From the NCBI GenBank assembly GCA_036971615.1, contig JAYKKR010000033.1, positions 248,001 to 312,000 on the forward strand: a stretch of 64,000 nucleotides of DNA, given 5' to 3'. Position numbers and translations under genes: made by a program. The notes under the pieces are model-generated. The model did no database searches. It was not told the DNA's origin and saw only the letters and a program-made list of their open reading frames with translations. Positions 44,427-55,599 of this stretch are shown piece by piece (the stretch's first letter is position 1; each line of letters starts with the position of its first letter). This stretch comes from Amyloporia xantha. Taxonomy: Eukaryota; Basidiomycota; Agaricomycetes; Polyporales; Adustoporiaceae.

Positions 44427-45000
44427 TGTCGCGACTTAGAGTCAAGCGACAGGGGAAGAACAAACCTAAACGGCCGAGGGCGTTCGACTTAGGTCTTATC
44501 GAAGCGATGACGAGCTATGCTCAAGTCTAAGGCTAGGGACAAGATAAAATAAATGTAAGTAATGGTAAGTATGTACAGGCAAGCTTGGCTTACCTAGGGA
44601 CAAGAGGTCGAAACTGAAGTCCCCAGGCAGAGGCGTACTACTTATATACTACAAGAGTTCAGGGCAGGCTATCTACATGGTCCGTGCGCAGGTGGTCTGT
44701 GCGCAGCCTGAGTAAGCAGGCTATGAGTCATAAGTGATGTCGTGAGCGGAGCCCGGCGGGGCCCAAGGTCGGCCGGCACCGTGCTTAAGTAAACGTCCGT
44801 AAAGGGAAGGCGGGACGGAGTCCATGGGAAGGGAACATGTGACCTGTAATGGTCGACGCGTCTAAGTCCATGAACAAGGACTCCCTTGCGATGTGTACAG
44901 TAGAATGGCCGTTCGAATAAGAGGGGAAAATAACGATGAGTAACAGGAGAAAATCGTCCGTATATAGAAAGGAAGAAACGCTCGATGTCAACTCGTGACA
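44427..45000 (-). repeat. Gypsy 5' LTR
   Basis: 574 bp, same ends as the other LTR. The leader 44054-44426 follows; the sequence just inside (TTAGGTCGAAACTCCCC on the minus strand) does not begin with the TGG of a classical tRNA primer site, so priming may be unconventional. Confidence 0.95.
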
Positions 45001-46761
45001 CCATGCTCGATAACTTTTAAAGCAGGTGAGAGCATCAGATTTCCGCTTAAGGTAATACATGACACCAAATGAGGAGAAATCGTCGAGAAATGTGACGCAA
45101 TATTTGAAACCATCAATAGACAGAGATGGCATCTCGACGAGGTCTGAGTGAATAAGTTCCAATGATTTAGAAGCGCGAGTAGAAGAGAGTGGGAACGGTT
45201 GTCTGTGGGACTTGCCAAGCGCACAACCAGCACAAGGATCAGACTTTGGTGCTGAAGAAAGACTATCTGGTGCGCCATTAACATGATTAGGCAATTGACG
45301 AATTGTGTTACGTCCCGCATGACCAAACCGTTGATGCCACAAGTCATAGTCAGCTTCCACAGATTGCAGAGTCTGAGGCCGGGTGTTTGGATGAAACACT
45401 TTGGTTTCAAGCCAATAGAAACCTGAACCATCATGGCTTGATCGCGCAGTGAGGATTAGGTTCTCACCCGGTTTGGAGCCTGCCCAAAAATTCATAGTGT
45501 CCCCATGGGCACTATAGCAGCCTCCTTGGTCAATAATGGTACGTGGAGCAAAGAAACGATGAGACGCTTCAGGAATATAAAGGACAGATTTAAGAGTCAG
45601 GTTGACAATGATTCCGTCACTATTCTGATGTCGCAGAAGAACTATTCCAACGCCTTTGATATCTATGGTCTTATCTGCGCCGGCTAAGTGCGCATGACCA
45701 GGTACTGGAAATTCATGATAGTGATCAAAATCTTCAAAGACGTTTGTGACATGTGAAGTACAACCTGAGTCGACCATCCATCTTGCGATCTCATCTCCCA
45801 CATGGTACAGGGAAAGGTTAATTGATTTGGACGAAGAAGATGCTACCGTTACATCTGGTACAGATTCTATAAGAAGATTGTTAACTTTTGCACCAGAATT
45901 CTGTCCCTGTCCTTGTGAAGCTCCAGTATTTCCATTATTTTGACCGTGATTCTGTCCACTTCCCTTATTATTTCCACCTTGATTACCGCCTTGCTTGCCC
46001 TTGCCTTTGCCCTGCTTATTCCCCTTTTGAGGTGGCTTTCCATCAGGCCAATGGTTCTCAGTCGAATGATTAGTCTTCCCGCAGATATTACATTTCTTTG
46101 GGAGACGAGTAGTCGACGAGACGCGAGAGACATTAGCATTTTTAGAGGCCTGACGTCTAGCTTCTTCCTCAATAATTTTGGGGATGACATCTGCTGGTTT
46201 AAGTGTAGAAAGGTCTGTAACTGTAGCCAGCAGAGTCAAAGCAATGGTCTGATAAGAATTGGGCAAGGCATTGACAATAATGAGGGCAGCAAATTGATCT
46301 GAGATGGCAATCCCAGCATCAACGGTACGACTACGAATTTCCTCAAGTGCTGTTATCTGAGGGCGAAGAGGTTGGGCATCGTCAAAGCGAGTATTGAATA
46401 ATTGTTGAAAGTAGACGAATGCACCAACAGCACCAGGCTTGGCATACTGATCTTTAATTGCTTTCCACGCTGCAGCAGCAGTGGTAGTATTGCCAATGAG
46501 GAATTGTAGCGAGGAGGAAATATAGATGGTCATCAAACCAAGTGCCTTGTCATTTTTCTCATCCCAAGCAGCCTGGATTGTAGGGAGGTCTTCTCCAGCA
46601 GCTGCAGCAGTAGGACGAGGAAGAGGTGTGCCTGAATTCCCTTCAACAATGTTCCAGGAACCAGACCATCTAAAAACACCTCGCATGGCGTTAGACCAGG
46701 CAATATAGTTTGTACCATCAAAAATGGGAATGGTGGAGGTAGGAATCTTGGAGGGATCCAT
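45001..46761 (-). pseudogene. Copia Gag-Pol, N-terminal part: Gag, protease, integrase front
   Basis: 587 codons from MDPSKIPTST to the gypsy insertion. Gag core includes ITALEEIRSR and LPNSYQTIALTLL. Zinc knuckle at about 221-236 is CNICGKTNHSTENH, a CCHH variant common in fungal copia. Protease WMVDSGCTSH at about 326. GAG-pre-integrase domain with LWHQRFGHAG at about 470 and CAGCALGKSH. Integrase core LIHSDLVEMP and YCVTFLDDFS near 535-550. The three pieces (here, 36665-38112, 32026-33070) add up to one uninterrupted 1417-residue frame. Confidence 0.93.
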
Positions 46762-46766
46762 GGCGA

Positions 46767-47207
46767 TCAGAATAAAATGTCAGGGCGAGTGTCAGACTGA
46801 AGGAGATAGGCGATGGAAGGTGATTGAGGAATTGATGGAGTTGATTGAGGAATTGATGGAGGCGATCGATCTGGTTTAACCTCTTTAACTTCTTGATCAA
46901 AAGGATCGGATCGAAGAAGTGTAGCCCAAAATGTAATGGAGAGGTTTGGAAAGTACTCTTCACTGTCAGTGTGACTAAGAGAGTTACTTTCAATATTGTA
47001 TGGAAAATAACCAAGATCGTCGCTTGTAAGACCACCAATATAATCGCCTGCGTAAGGGAATTTCCAGCTATAATCTGTTGGGTAGACAGATATAAGCTGT
47101 ACTGGCTCTGGTGAAGATCCCTCTGAGTTGCCTGACTGAGATTGATCTGCCACTGGATCAGCTGCTTCTAATAAAGAAGTCAACGTCTCTAGCTCAAAGA
47201 TGGACAC
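46767..47207 (-). CDS. Copia leader ORF (146 aa) ending 5 bases before gag-pol
   Basis: Open frame MSIFELETLT... to DTRPDILF, acidic and Ser/Pro-rich with two copies of PSIPQS. Its stop (46769-46767) is followed by five bases and then the gag-pol ATG (46761), in another frame. Copia elements normally lack such an ORF, and I recognise no domain. The close spacing suggests translation of gag-pol could depend on reinitiation. It could also be a chance frame in the 5' leader. Confidence 0.45.
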   Translation of the reverse strand: MSIFELETLTSLLEAADPVADQSQSGNSEGSSPEPVQLISVYPTDYSWKFPYAGDYIGGLTSDDLGYFPYNIESNSLSHTDSEEYFPNLSITFWATLLRSDPFDQEVKEVKPDRSPPSIPQSTPSIPQSPSIAYLLQSDTRPDILF

Positions 47208-47651
47208 TTATTGAAGTGAACCTTTGTCCCAGCTAGCCGAAATAGCCAAGACGCAGGGTAGAGTCGAGGGAAGTGAGCGATTGAGACGAGACTATGCCGC
47301 AGAGGGTATTGCCCAAGGCCTAGCTAGCTACTGTATAGTACTTCTATCTACAGCTACCTATGGAGCCGCAGAGTTTTGCTTCGCAGTTGCCTGAGGGCCC
47401 TGTTACGCCTTTGACTATTTCGCGTAAGGTGCCTTATTCCCAGGAGAGGATTTGGACCTCTAAGAGCCGCCCACTGAAGTGCAGACTCCCAAGAGTTCGT
47501 CACAAAACTGAGGACTGTGTACTTACGTAGTCTACTAAGGGGCCTTATAAGAAGAAGGCAATAGAAGGGGTAAATGCGCAAAGAGAAAGTGAAAGCGCAA
47601 ATAGAAGAGTGAAGACAGATGACTGCACAGTAGTCAGACAGATTAGAGCGC

Positions 47652-47664
47652 GGGGCTCATAACC
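47652..47664 (-). other. Copia primer-binding site, initiator-tRNA half type
   Basis: On the minus strand the internal region starts GGTTATGAGCCCC right after the 5' LTR. This is complementary to an initiator-Met tRNA anticodon arm (GGGCTCATAACC on the plus strand) rather than a tRNA 3' end, as known for Drosophila copia, which uses a cleaved half-tRNA as primer. Confidence 0.75.
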
Positions 47665-47968
47665 TGTTGAGCGCAGACTATAGAGGAGAGGAGACTAATC
47701 CGTCTTGTATTCTAGTGGGCTGTAAGGCCCGGCTTATATACATGCATGAAAGGCTCCTTAGTAATCGTATCTAGAAACCTATAGAATATCTGAGTAAGAT
47801 ATGAAGTCATAATGAAATCATAGTGGAGATTTCTTAGTAAGAAAGTGGAGCCTATGAAGTAAGACAAGAACATACTATGGAACATCATAGAACATCATAG
47901 AAATGAGTAAGTACTGACTACCAAGTATGGAAGTGCGACTACTATAGTTGGAAACTGATCGTTCAACA
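47665..47968 (-). repeat. Copia 5' LTR
   Basis: 304 bp, one base different from the other LTR as far as I can read. Contains the copia promoter; on the minus strand a TATATAAGC sequence lies near 47740 (plus strand GCTTATATA). Confidence 0.95.
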
Positions 47969-48297
47969 AGACCTAGAAGCCGCTATAACCTACCTTCGTC
48001 GATGCTCTTCGACAATCGAGACGAAGTTGTGCAGGTTGCACAGGATAGGAGAAATCTGTGGAAAGGGCCACTCTATGTGGATGTGCGAGGCAGCAAATCT
48101 GTCCTGCCTAAGCCGATCCCTCATCTGAGCACATTTGCGGCGATGTTTGCAGGCCGATGGACGCGGGTGGAACGCCTGTCGATAACATACGCAGTCTGGC
48201 ATGCTTCTGACATGGCACCGCACATCTTCCTCTATCTCTCGACGTTTTCTACAATCACAGACCTCAAGCTCAAAGGTTTCAGCTTCCCATCTATCAC

Positions 48298-48529
48298 CAT
48301 CAGCAAAATCAACAAGTTTTATTATTTTCCTTTTCTGTCTTGACATCTCTTATCTGACCCCAAAAGGAAAATAAGACACCAAAAGAGTGTAGATCGCATT
48401 GGGGCAAGACAATTGCATTGGGAAAAGACACGGCATGACAGCATTGACTGTCTTATTTTCCTTATACAAGACCTCAAAGCCATAAAAGTAGAAAAATGTG
48501 CTTAATAAAAAAGTTGGATTTTGCTGATG
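48298..48529. mobile_element. 232-bp MITE inside the fifth F-box gene
   Basis: Ends CATCAGCAAAATC...GATTTTGCTGATG (13-bp inverted repeats), flanked by AC on both sides (48296-48297 and 48530-48531). Interior has inverted and repeated TTATTTTCCTT/AAGGAAAATAAG motifs. AT-rich, no coding capacity. Its removal with one AC restores the host frame. Confidence 0.85.
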
Positions 48530-48792
48530 ACCACGCTACGTCGGCTCATCTGCTGTTTCCCAAATCTCAAATCTCTCCGGTGCACCAGTCTATCCTTCCG
48601 GGAGCATGGGCATGCTCGCCCGGCATTTGCAAAGTGGCCAGAGGGGATATCTTCGTTGAGTTTATGGGACAGTGAAGCCTCAATCAGCGGCATCGTGATC
48701 CTCTTGCTCGCTGCTGGTGTTCTTTCCCGCTTGCATGACCTGCATCTGCAATATAAACATGATAAACCTCCTGTACATGCTGGGGCATTGGT

Positions 48793-49006
48793 TGTTAGAG
48801 TAGACGCTCGCGCGCTAAGCGCCGTAGTACAAACATGTACATACACGGCCAGCGCGATCTGCGACGGCCTCCTTCGTATACATTGCTTGCTTCCGCGACT
48901 TCTTGTGAGCCTTAGGTGTCGGTGTCGGTGTCTGCGCTATCTCGTGCCCTCTCGCTTCTCATCTCTGGGCTCTCTCAGATCATATCTTCCATTCGTTCTG
49001 CTGACA
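48793..49006. mobile_element. Solo LTR (214 bp) inside the fifth F-box gene
   Basis: Begins TGTTAGAGTAGACG and ends TTCTGCTGACA, with 5-bp duplication TTGGT on both sides (48788-48792, 49007-49011). No internal element, so it is the product of LTR-LTR recombination. With the target duplication it adds 219 bases, a multiple of three, and has no in-frame stop, so the host frame reads through. Confidence 0.85.
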
Positions 49007-49704
49007 TTGGTGGATGCTGCGGGCACATCCCTGGAGACATTGAGTTCAAGTTTGACCTTCAGTGTGGTACACATAACCGATCGGATTGTTGAAAGCGCAG
49101 GACGCTGTGCGTCCCTATCCTTCTACTATTGATGGAACGATGTTCATCCCTCAGGCTGATTCATTATCTCATGCAGTCTGTCTCAGCCTTGTTCCTAGTT
49201 CAAGACTTGAAAGGCTCTATCTGTATTTAAGCGAAGTCTGCGAAAGTACAAACTATGACTGGCTAATTCGGTGTCTCTCGCAAGTCACATCCAATACTTT
49301 CAAGACAGTGAACATTTCTTTCCTCGTAAAACATGACTCATCGGTGGATACAGCTGTGGCGAGATTCGGTCAGGCCTGCTGTGCCCGACTGGATGGTGTT
49401 CTGTCATCTCTCCGAGCTTTCTCAAACTGTGAAGGCTTTAGCCTTTCATTGTGGGTTCACTCTGATCGTATAAACGAAGCTCGGGCACAGGTATTGAGGT
49501 CACAGTTGATGTCCTGTATGCCTCGGCTGTGTGAGCGAGGAGGTTTGGAGTGCGTTCTATATTACTCTAATATTGACCTAGCTAATTCACAGCTTGCATT
49601 CCATTTCTGCCAGTCTGTATATTAATGCGGTTGAGATGGAGAAATGTATCCCGCAGATCCCTCCGCCGCACGAGCAGGTCGGTGCTATACAATCCCTTTC
49701 GTAA

Positions 49705-52700
49705 ACATGCCCTAGGCCTCCCGGGAAGGTGTGGTCCTCTGGTTGATCTACTCGGAATCCCCTCGGCATTTCCACATCACTTTCCATCACTTCTCAACTA
49801 TTCCGCCCTCGCGCTCTGTCTTTCTTTACACCTCTTAGACAGCCGATTAGTCCAATTCATTCACGAGCTCAGTGCGGCACTTCCAACTAAAGCATGCATG
49901 CATTGCAGATGGAATGACATGGAAATTGTCAACAAGGCTTCTGGACGCTGTCCATGCTCGTCGAGCCGGGGAACGGCAATACTCCTCCAGGAGGGAAACT
50001 CTGTGGGGATCGCGACGACCATCATCCACCTTCCCTGCATCTCTACGAATGGAACTTGTTGTCTTGTGCACGTTCGCTAGGAGTCTGTATGTTTGTCTTT
50101 TTCTCGTTGATCTATTCTCGTCGTTAGGCAGTTCTTCCGTAAAATTTAAAGCTCCATTCCCTGTGGGACTCGTTCCACAAGTATCTATTCAGGTGTCTGG
50201 TCACTTTCACTTCTGACATAATCTCCATTTTCCAACCACTTTTGTTTTGCGTTCGACCGTCGGTAGTTCTGCGTTATGTACAAGTACGATACGGTGTCTG
50301 ATTCAATGTGTGGATATCGCAATTTCTCCTCGACGAGTGGACATGTATATGTGCAGACTCGCTCCTACGAGTCATTTCATGGCGTTCGTGTCTGTCCTTT
50401 TGCAAGTCCTGATCCGAAAGATCCTTAGAGGGATGTCGGCACGTTAGACATACACAAGCAGGCCGCGACCGACACGAAGCTGGCAGCTCTTGCAAAAGAG
50501 ACGGTCACCAGAGACAACAAGAGATGCGATAACAAGCATCTCAATTGCAGGGGAACTACAAAATAGTTTGCGACGAGGAGCGGCCTAGTGGACGCCTGAA
50601 GGATCTAATGCTCGTCATCCAGCAGCAAGCACGACAGCTACTACGAGGTCCATTTCCCATCATCGATTCAGGCGAATCGAACACAGTAACATACTAGATG
50701 CAACGGCGATGGATATGGGAGGATGCATAGCATGTCAGGGTCTATATCCAATGCAGTACTCCCTGTGCCAGGGATGTAACAGAGTAGAGTGCAGATAATC
50801 ATAAAGATGGTTGCGCACGATCCTGTGACTTCGGAGTCACTGACTTGGCGAAAGGCAAACACGATGAGTAACACAGGCCGAGCAATTCATATCAAATATT
50901 GTGGATGTGGATCACGTAGAGCGACTGGGGCTCTCGTATGAGTCTTTCTCTGCACCTGAGATTTTGTTACTGATCTATCTTCTCTTGAGCTTATCGATGT
51001 CCAATACAATGCTGCGGCATGTGTATACCATCACAGCTCGCTCTTTGCGAGTGCAAGGTCTTCTGACATAGCGGGCATTCTTTTTGGACCTTGGTAATGT
51101 GTGCCATATCAAAGATAATATACCCGGAAGAATGGACATACCTACAGGTAAATGGAGCCGTTGTTGTGTGGATCCGAGTCGCATGGATCCTAAGCCTAGA
51201 GGGACTAGCCAGCAAGAGGATGAAGGAAATGATGAAGATCCCCGTAGGCTAGAAAATTGGACGGCTTCGTACCGTTCGGTGCGGCAGCCGAACGAGCTGC
51301 TCTGCATTGCTAGCTAAGTGTATGATGGAGCGCCTTGTCTGTGTATGATAGCCGTAAGTAAAAACCGCGCAGTCGTAACGATTATCAGGCTGAGTCCTTG
51401 CAGGACGAGTAGGACACGCAATACTGCCATTGCGAGAGCTGCAAATTGTTAACAGACACGCAGAGGTCGAGGCTAAGGTGCGATACGGATATCAGACCGA
51501 GTCGAGGCGAGTTGCGGTGTGTGAGGCCTGCCAGCGGTACCGGCTAGTGAAAGGTCAACTGCTGGCACCGTGCACGACCCGGGAGAGGTACCATCTTAAC
51601 GTTCAACTCAGGCGTGCATTGATGATTCTAAGCCTGCGACCGTAGAACGCGGCGGCCTAAGGAGAAACGCGAACTTCTTGAGTTGTTGGGCGATCGGAAA
51701 TCACGTGCCCCACTAACGGACGAGGGGCATCGTAGGGCATCGTGCAGTCAGGTTCAGCTGGTCCACTCGTTCTACGCTGCTCAGCGTTCAAGCGTTCAGG
51801 CCCAGGTGGCCTTAGGTCCACTTACGCCCATTCTCTCTCACTCATATTATCTCATGCTCGTATACAGGCCCTAGACTGCTGGCACCGAATGCTTTTAACG
51901 CCTTCACAATCGAGCTCGTACCTAGACTTGGTACTAGTGTCCGGTGGTTCTCATCTCTGCAGCATTGGAATAACCGTGGCATGATCGACTCGTTCTGATT
52001 TTGCGTCCCTCCAGCATCGCGTCCCTCTCCCGTTGTGATTTGCGGACTGTCTCACCCTTTCCTCGTCGTATCCGAGTCGTTCTGTCTTTCGACATCAGTA
52101 TAAATCTCTCGCAGACCAGGACACCGCCACATGGTCTTGAGTTCTGCCTTTTCCCTCCTCCATTCATTCAGCTGTGAGGCCTTGATGGTATGATTCAGAG
52201 GGAAACAGATCTCAACTCCATCGCGCATGTTGCAGGTACGTTGATCGCTCCCTGCTGCTCTCATGTGAGCAGCAAAACCCGCTGCCGCCTCTCCCGTGTC
52301 ACGCTGCACATACGTATTATGCGATGGATCACGAATGCGTGGGTGATTATTGTGGGACGATAGAGTGAAGTGAACGTAGCTGTCGAGGCCAGACCAGGTA
52401 CGAGTTCAAGACTCGGCAGCGTCTCAGCGCCATCGAGGGAACGAGCTAGGTGCGTTGGTATAGTGAGGGGACTCTGCTATCTCGGCTCCCGCAATGTTCC
52501 CGCCAATACATGGGACTCTTACCACTGCCCACTGCCCACGCCGGGACGATTCTCGACTTTTGACAGAACAGCTCTACGAGTGACGTCGGACGTCATTGCC
52601 ATTTGTTCGACGGATTCCATGGCTAAGAGGTCGTCGGGAAGAGGGCGCGTCATTCTCTCGGTGGTCGGTTCGACGGTGGGACTTGTGCAGCGCTCAGCAT

Positions 52701-53252
52701 CGCGCTCTCGACACTCGCAGTCGACAGCGCTGGAGCCGCGAAGACCCAAGCGCTGAGTGCTGAGTGGCTGAGGCCTGGGGCTGTATCTCGATAGGCGCGA
52801 TCGATGGGGTACATATATGACATCTCCACTGCCCCGATCCGTCTCGTTGCCTCGAGGCAACCTCGAGGCGACACATTGGCGACACATACTACAATACATA
52901 GGCCTATACGCAGCATTCTCTCCCTTCATCCCACTCTCCCGCTGCATCCAGGGTATCTCACTGCAACTCTCTATCCAGCGTCCGGTTTACATTCTGCCCT
53001 TGAGGCACACCCCCTTCCCCACACCTCCCGCTGCCATCGTTCTCGCTAGCGAACAATTTCTGCATGCTGATACAGGACCACCGCACCCCACTTGACAACT
53101 ACGGGTAATTAATCCGAAGACTGCCTGTTAACCATCGTAAGTCCGAAATGCTTATGTGTCGCTCGATCGACGTCAATGGAGCTCATGTAGGCTCTCATTC
53201 GTCCTCATTTCTCCATTCGGGTCTCGCATCATCGGTCAAATCGGCAGTCGTC
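49705..53252. other. Array interval between F-box copies 5 and 6
   Basis: 3' flank repeat (49705-50450), then a stretch related to 60130-60640 (e.g. AGCAGGCC-CGACCGA-ACGAA near 50458), then 51265-51460 related to 19755-19990, the E-box block (51702), and the upstream block of copy 6 with TATA-like AATACATAGGCC near 52896 and leader intron (about 53138-53189). A minus-strand frame near 51215-50991 has a CPLCQKTL motif, but nothing else supports a gene. Confidence 0.5.
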
Positions 53253-54610
53253 ATGTTGCCAATTCTCCCTCCTGAGATTTGGGACTCCATCATCGATTGC
53301 CTGAAGGACGACTACAGTACGCTGGTGACCTGCACGCTGGTCTGCAAAGCCTGGGGACCTAGAAGCCGGCATAACCTGCCCAGTGAGATGACCTTCTACA
53401 ATCGAGACGAGGTTGTGCAGGTTGCACAGAACAATGGAAATCTGTGGAAAGGACCATTGGATGTGACTATATTTGGTGGCCGACTTTTCCCGTGGCGTGA
53501 GCCGATCCCTCATTTAAACATGTTCGCCATGATGCTAGTAGGCCGATGGACGCGGGTGCAGCAGCTTAAAATATCACATGCCCAATGGCGTACTTGTCAC
53601 CTGGCGCCGCGCATCTTTCTCTATCTCTCGGCCTTCTCCACAATCACAGCCCTCGAGCTCCATACTGTCAGCTTCCCGTCGATTACCACGCTACGTCGGC
53701 TCATCTGCTGTTTCCCAAATCTCCGAGAGCTCTCCTGCAGCGATCTGTCCTTCCTGGCGCATGGCGCTGCTCGTCCGGCATCTGCGAAGTGGCCAGAGGG
53801 GATATCATCGTTAAACTTGTTCAGCAGTGCGGCCCCAATGACCGCCATTGCGAACCTCTTGCTCGTTGCTGGTGTCGTTGCCCGCTTGCATGAACTGCAT
53901 TTTCTGTATGATCGGATTGAACCGCCTTTACATGGTCAGGCATTGGTGGACGCTGCGGGAACATCACTGAGTACATTGAGGTTGAGGTTCGATGCGGGAT
54001 ACATGTTTGCTGACAGCGCAGAAAGCCGTGCGTCGCTATCCTTCTATCGACGGAACAACGTTCACTCATGATTCAATTTCATCATGCAGCCTGTCTCAGC
54101 CTTGCTGCTAGTTCACACCTTAAATTCCTCATACTGGAACTATTGAATGTCTACGAAAGTATCAAATACGATTGGTTGTTTCGGTGCCTTTCGCAAGTTA
54201 CATCTGACACCATCGAAACAGTGGAGATTTCCTTTTCTCTAGAGTTGTCCTTCCCGGTGGACACAAGCGTGCTAAGTATTGGTCAAGACTGCTGTGCGCA
54301 ATTGGATGACGTTCTGTCTTCTTTCCCTAAATTTTCGAACCTTCAAAGGGTTATACTTCATTTGCACAACTTCTATAGTCCCATAGATGAAGACCTGGCA
54401 CGGGAATTGTGGCCGCAGGTGGTCTCCCACATGCCTCGGCTGTATGCGCGCGGAATTTTGCAGTGCGTTCTAATTTTTATGCCGCTGATCTGGCTGATTT
54501 ACTCTTTTACCATCGATGCCAGATTACAAATTTACGGGAAGGAAATCACACCTTCTATCCTGCAGATCTCCAAATCGAACGAGCAGGCTGGTGCTCTACA
54601 ATCCCTTTAG
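53253..54610 (+). CDS. F-box/LRR-like protein, array copy 6 (intact)
   Basis: Exons 53253-54027, 54090-54462 and 54523-54610, giving 411 residues. Begins MLPILPPEIWDSIIDCL, LVCKAW, RSRHNLP. Body has TTLRRLICCFPNLREL and DAAGTSLSTLRL; exon 2 has NVYESIKYDWLF, LDDVLSSFPKF and MPRLYARGILQ. The last exon reads LQIYGKEITPSILQ and ends QAGALQSL. Here the second intron is 60 bases with no stop in frame, so an unspliced product would give the same C-terminus with 20 extra residues. All three splice sites match those of its sisters. Confidence 0.88.
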
Positions 54611-55599
54611 TAGACATACTCCAGATCTTCGGAGTTGGAGATCCTCCGGTAGATCTACTCGGAATACCCTTTCCGTCTGCATCCCACCTCTGATCGTGCC
54701 TCAACCGCCTTGTCATGCACTATTCATGTTCTCCCATCTTCGGCAACCGATCAGCGCTATCCGTTCCCAAGCTCCCTGCGCTACTTGGAGCTGAAGCATT
54801 TATACCTCATGGACGGAGAGACATGGTAGTGTCTCAGCCTCTGTCTTAGTGAGGCCGGTCGACACTGTCCATCGTCGAGCTGGCGAACAACAATGACATT
54901 TGAGCAGGAAGCCTCGCGGTAGAGATCATGAGCACCGATAACCAACTTCCGTCCATCTCTGCATACTGGACTATTTGACTTATGTGCGTCCATTCTATAT
55001 GCTTGTCCTTTTCTTCTTGTAGGAGTTCGCGATTTCTTCAGTAAAGTATTAAAGCTCCATGCCCTGTTTCTGCTTTGTGACTCGTTCCAACGTAGCTTTT
55101 CGAGTGTCTTTTATTTCTTTTCTGTCTTTTGCGAACATTTTTGTGTTTGATAGTCTGCGATTTACAGCTATGTACATGTACGATACGCTACCTGACTCGG
55201 GACGTATGGACATCGCGATCTTTATACCCTCGGTGAGTGGAGATATATGTGTGCGGACTCGCTCCTACGAGTTCATTTCATTGGAGCAGCATCTGTCCTG
55301 CGCTACGCTACTGCCAGCCCTGAACATCGGATGATCGTTAGAGGGATGTTGACGTGTTGGGATGGCGCAAGAAATCCCCGAACGATACGAAGTGGACTGC
55401 TCTCAGAGAAGAGATGGTCGCTGGGATGCTAGGAGGCGCGAAACAGAGGCTGGTGGGACGGCATAGTATCTGGTAGAGCTCCCGCAATCACATACTACAT
55501 CTATGACTCGAGGGATCGATGGGTAGGTGGACAGCTGAAGGACACAATGATTGTTATTCGGGGACAATCGCTGGAGGACTGTTTGGAGGGGGGGAGGGC
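54611..55599. other. 3' interval after F-box copy 6
   Basis: 3' flank sequence shared with other copies (AAGCATTTATACC-, GCGAACATTT-, ATGTACGATACGC near 55160) and no supported gene. Confidence 0.45.

Larger units (their letters stand above)
38118..45000 (-). mobile_element. Chromodomain Ty3/gypsy LTR retrotransposon nested in copia
   Basis: LTRs 38118-38688 (571 bp) and 44427-45000 (574 bp), TGTCG...TGACA on the plus strand, target duplication CCATG (38113-38117, 45001-45005). Transcribed on the minus strand. Gag, then protease-RT-RNase H-integrase-chromodomain; integrase after RT and the chromodomain place it among fungal chromoviruses. LTRs differ by one substitution and one small indel that I can find, so it is young, but its pol has one nonsense codon. 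Excision restores the copia frame. Confidence 0.96.
31696..47968 (-). mobile_element. Ty1/copia LTR retrotransposon (16.3 kb including two nested elements)
   Basis: Bounded by 304-bp LTRs (31696-31999 and 47665-47968) with TGTTG...CAACA ends and a 5-bp target duplication AGACC (31691-31695, 47969-47973). Transcribed on the minus strand: 5' LTR at the right. Order is primer site, leader ORF, gag-protease-integrase-RT-RNase H, polypurine tract, 3' LTR, the Pseudoviridae-like order with integrase before RT. The LTRs differ at only one base that I can find (31914 G, 47883 A), so insertion was recent. A gypsy element and a TIR DNA element lie inside its coding region. Without them it would be about 5.8 kb. 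Confidence 0.96.
31589..49704 (+). pseudogene. F-box/LRR-like protein, array copy 5, split by three transposon insertions
   Basis: The reading frame begins MLPILPPEIW at 31589 and is cut inside the F-box, after TGGAGACC, by the copia element. It resumes at 47974 with RSRYNLP, is cut again at 48298 by a MITE, resumes at 48532, is cut at 48793 by a solo LTR, and resumes at 49012. Donor at 49107, exon 2 49177-49549, last exon 49614-49704 ending GAIQSLS. Without the insertions and their duplicated bases the frame would be open throughout, so the gene was probably functional until recently. The MITE-derived stretch brings a stop after ISKINKFYYF; the solo LTR does not. Confidence 0.92.

Noticed and set aside
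38118..45000. Treating the 571/574-bp repeats as part of the copia element
   Set aside because: They have their own ends and CCATG target duplication, and their removal restores the copia integrase frame.
47646..47664. A tRNA gene, because of the initiator-like anticodon arm
   Set aside because: Only the anticodon-arm half is present and it abuts the copia LTR, exactly where a half-tRNA primer site belongs.
50991..51307. Small minus-strand frame with a CPLCQKTL motif, possible zinc-ribbon protein
   Set aside because: Only one Cys pair, no homologue recalled, and the same region is not open in the related intervals.
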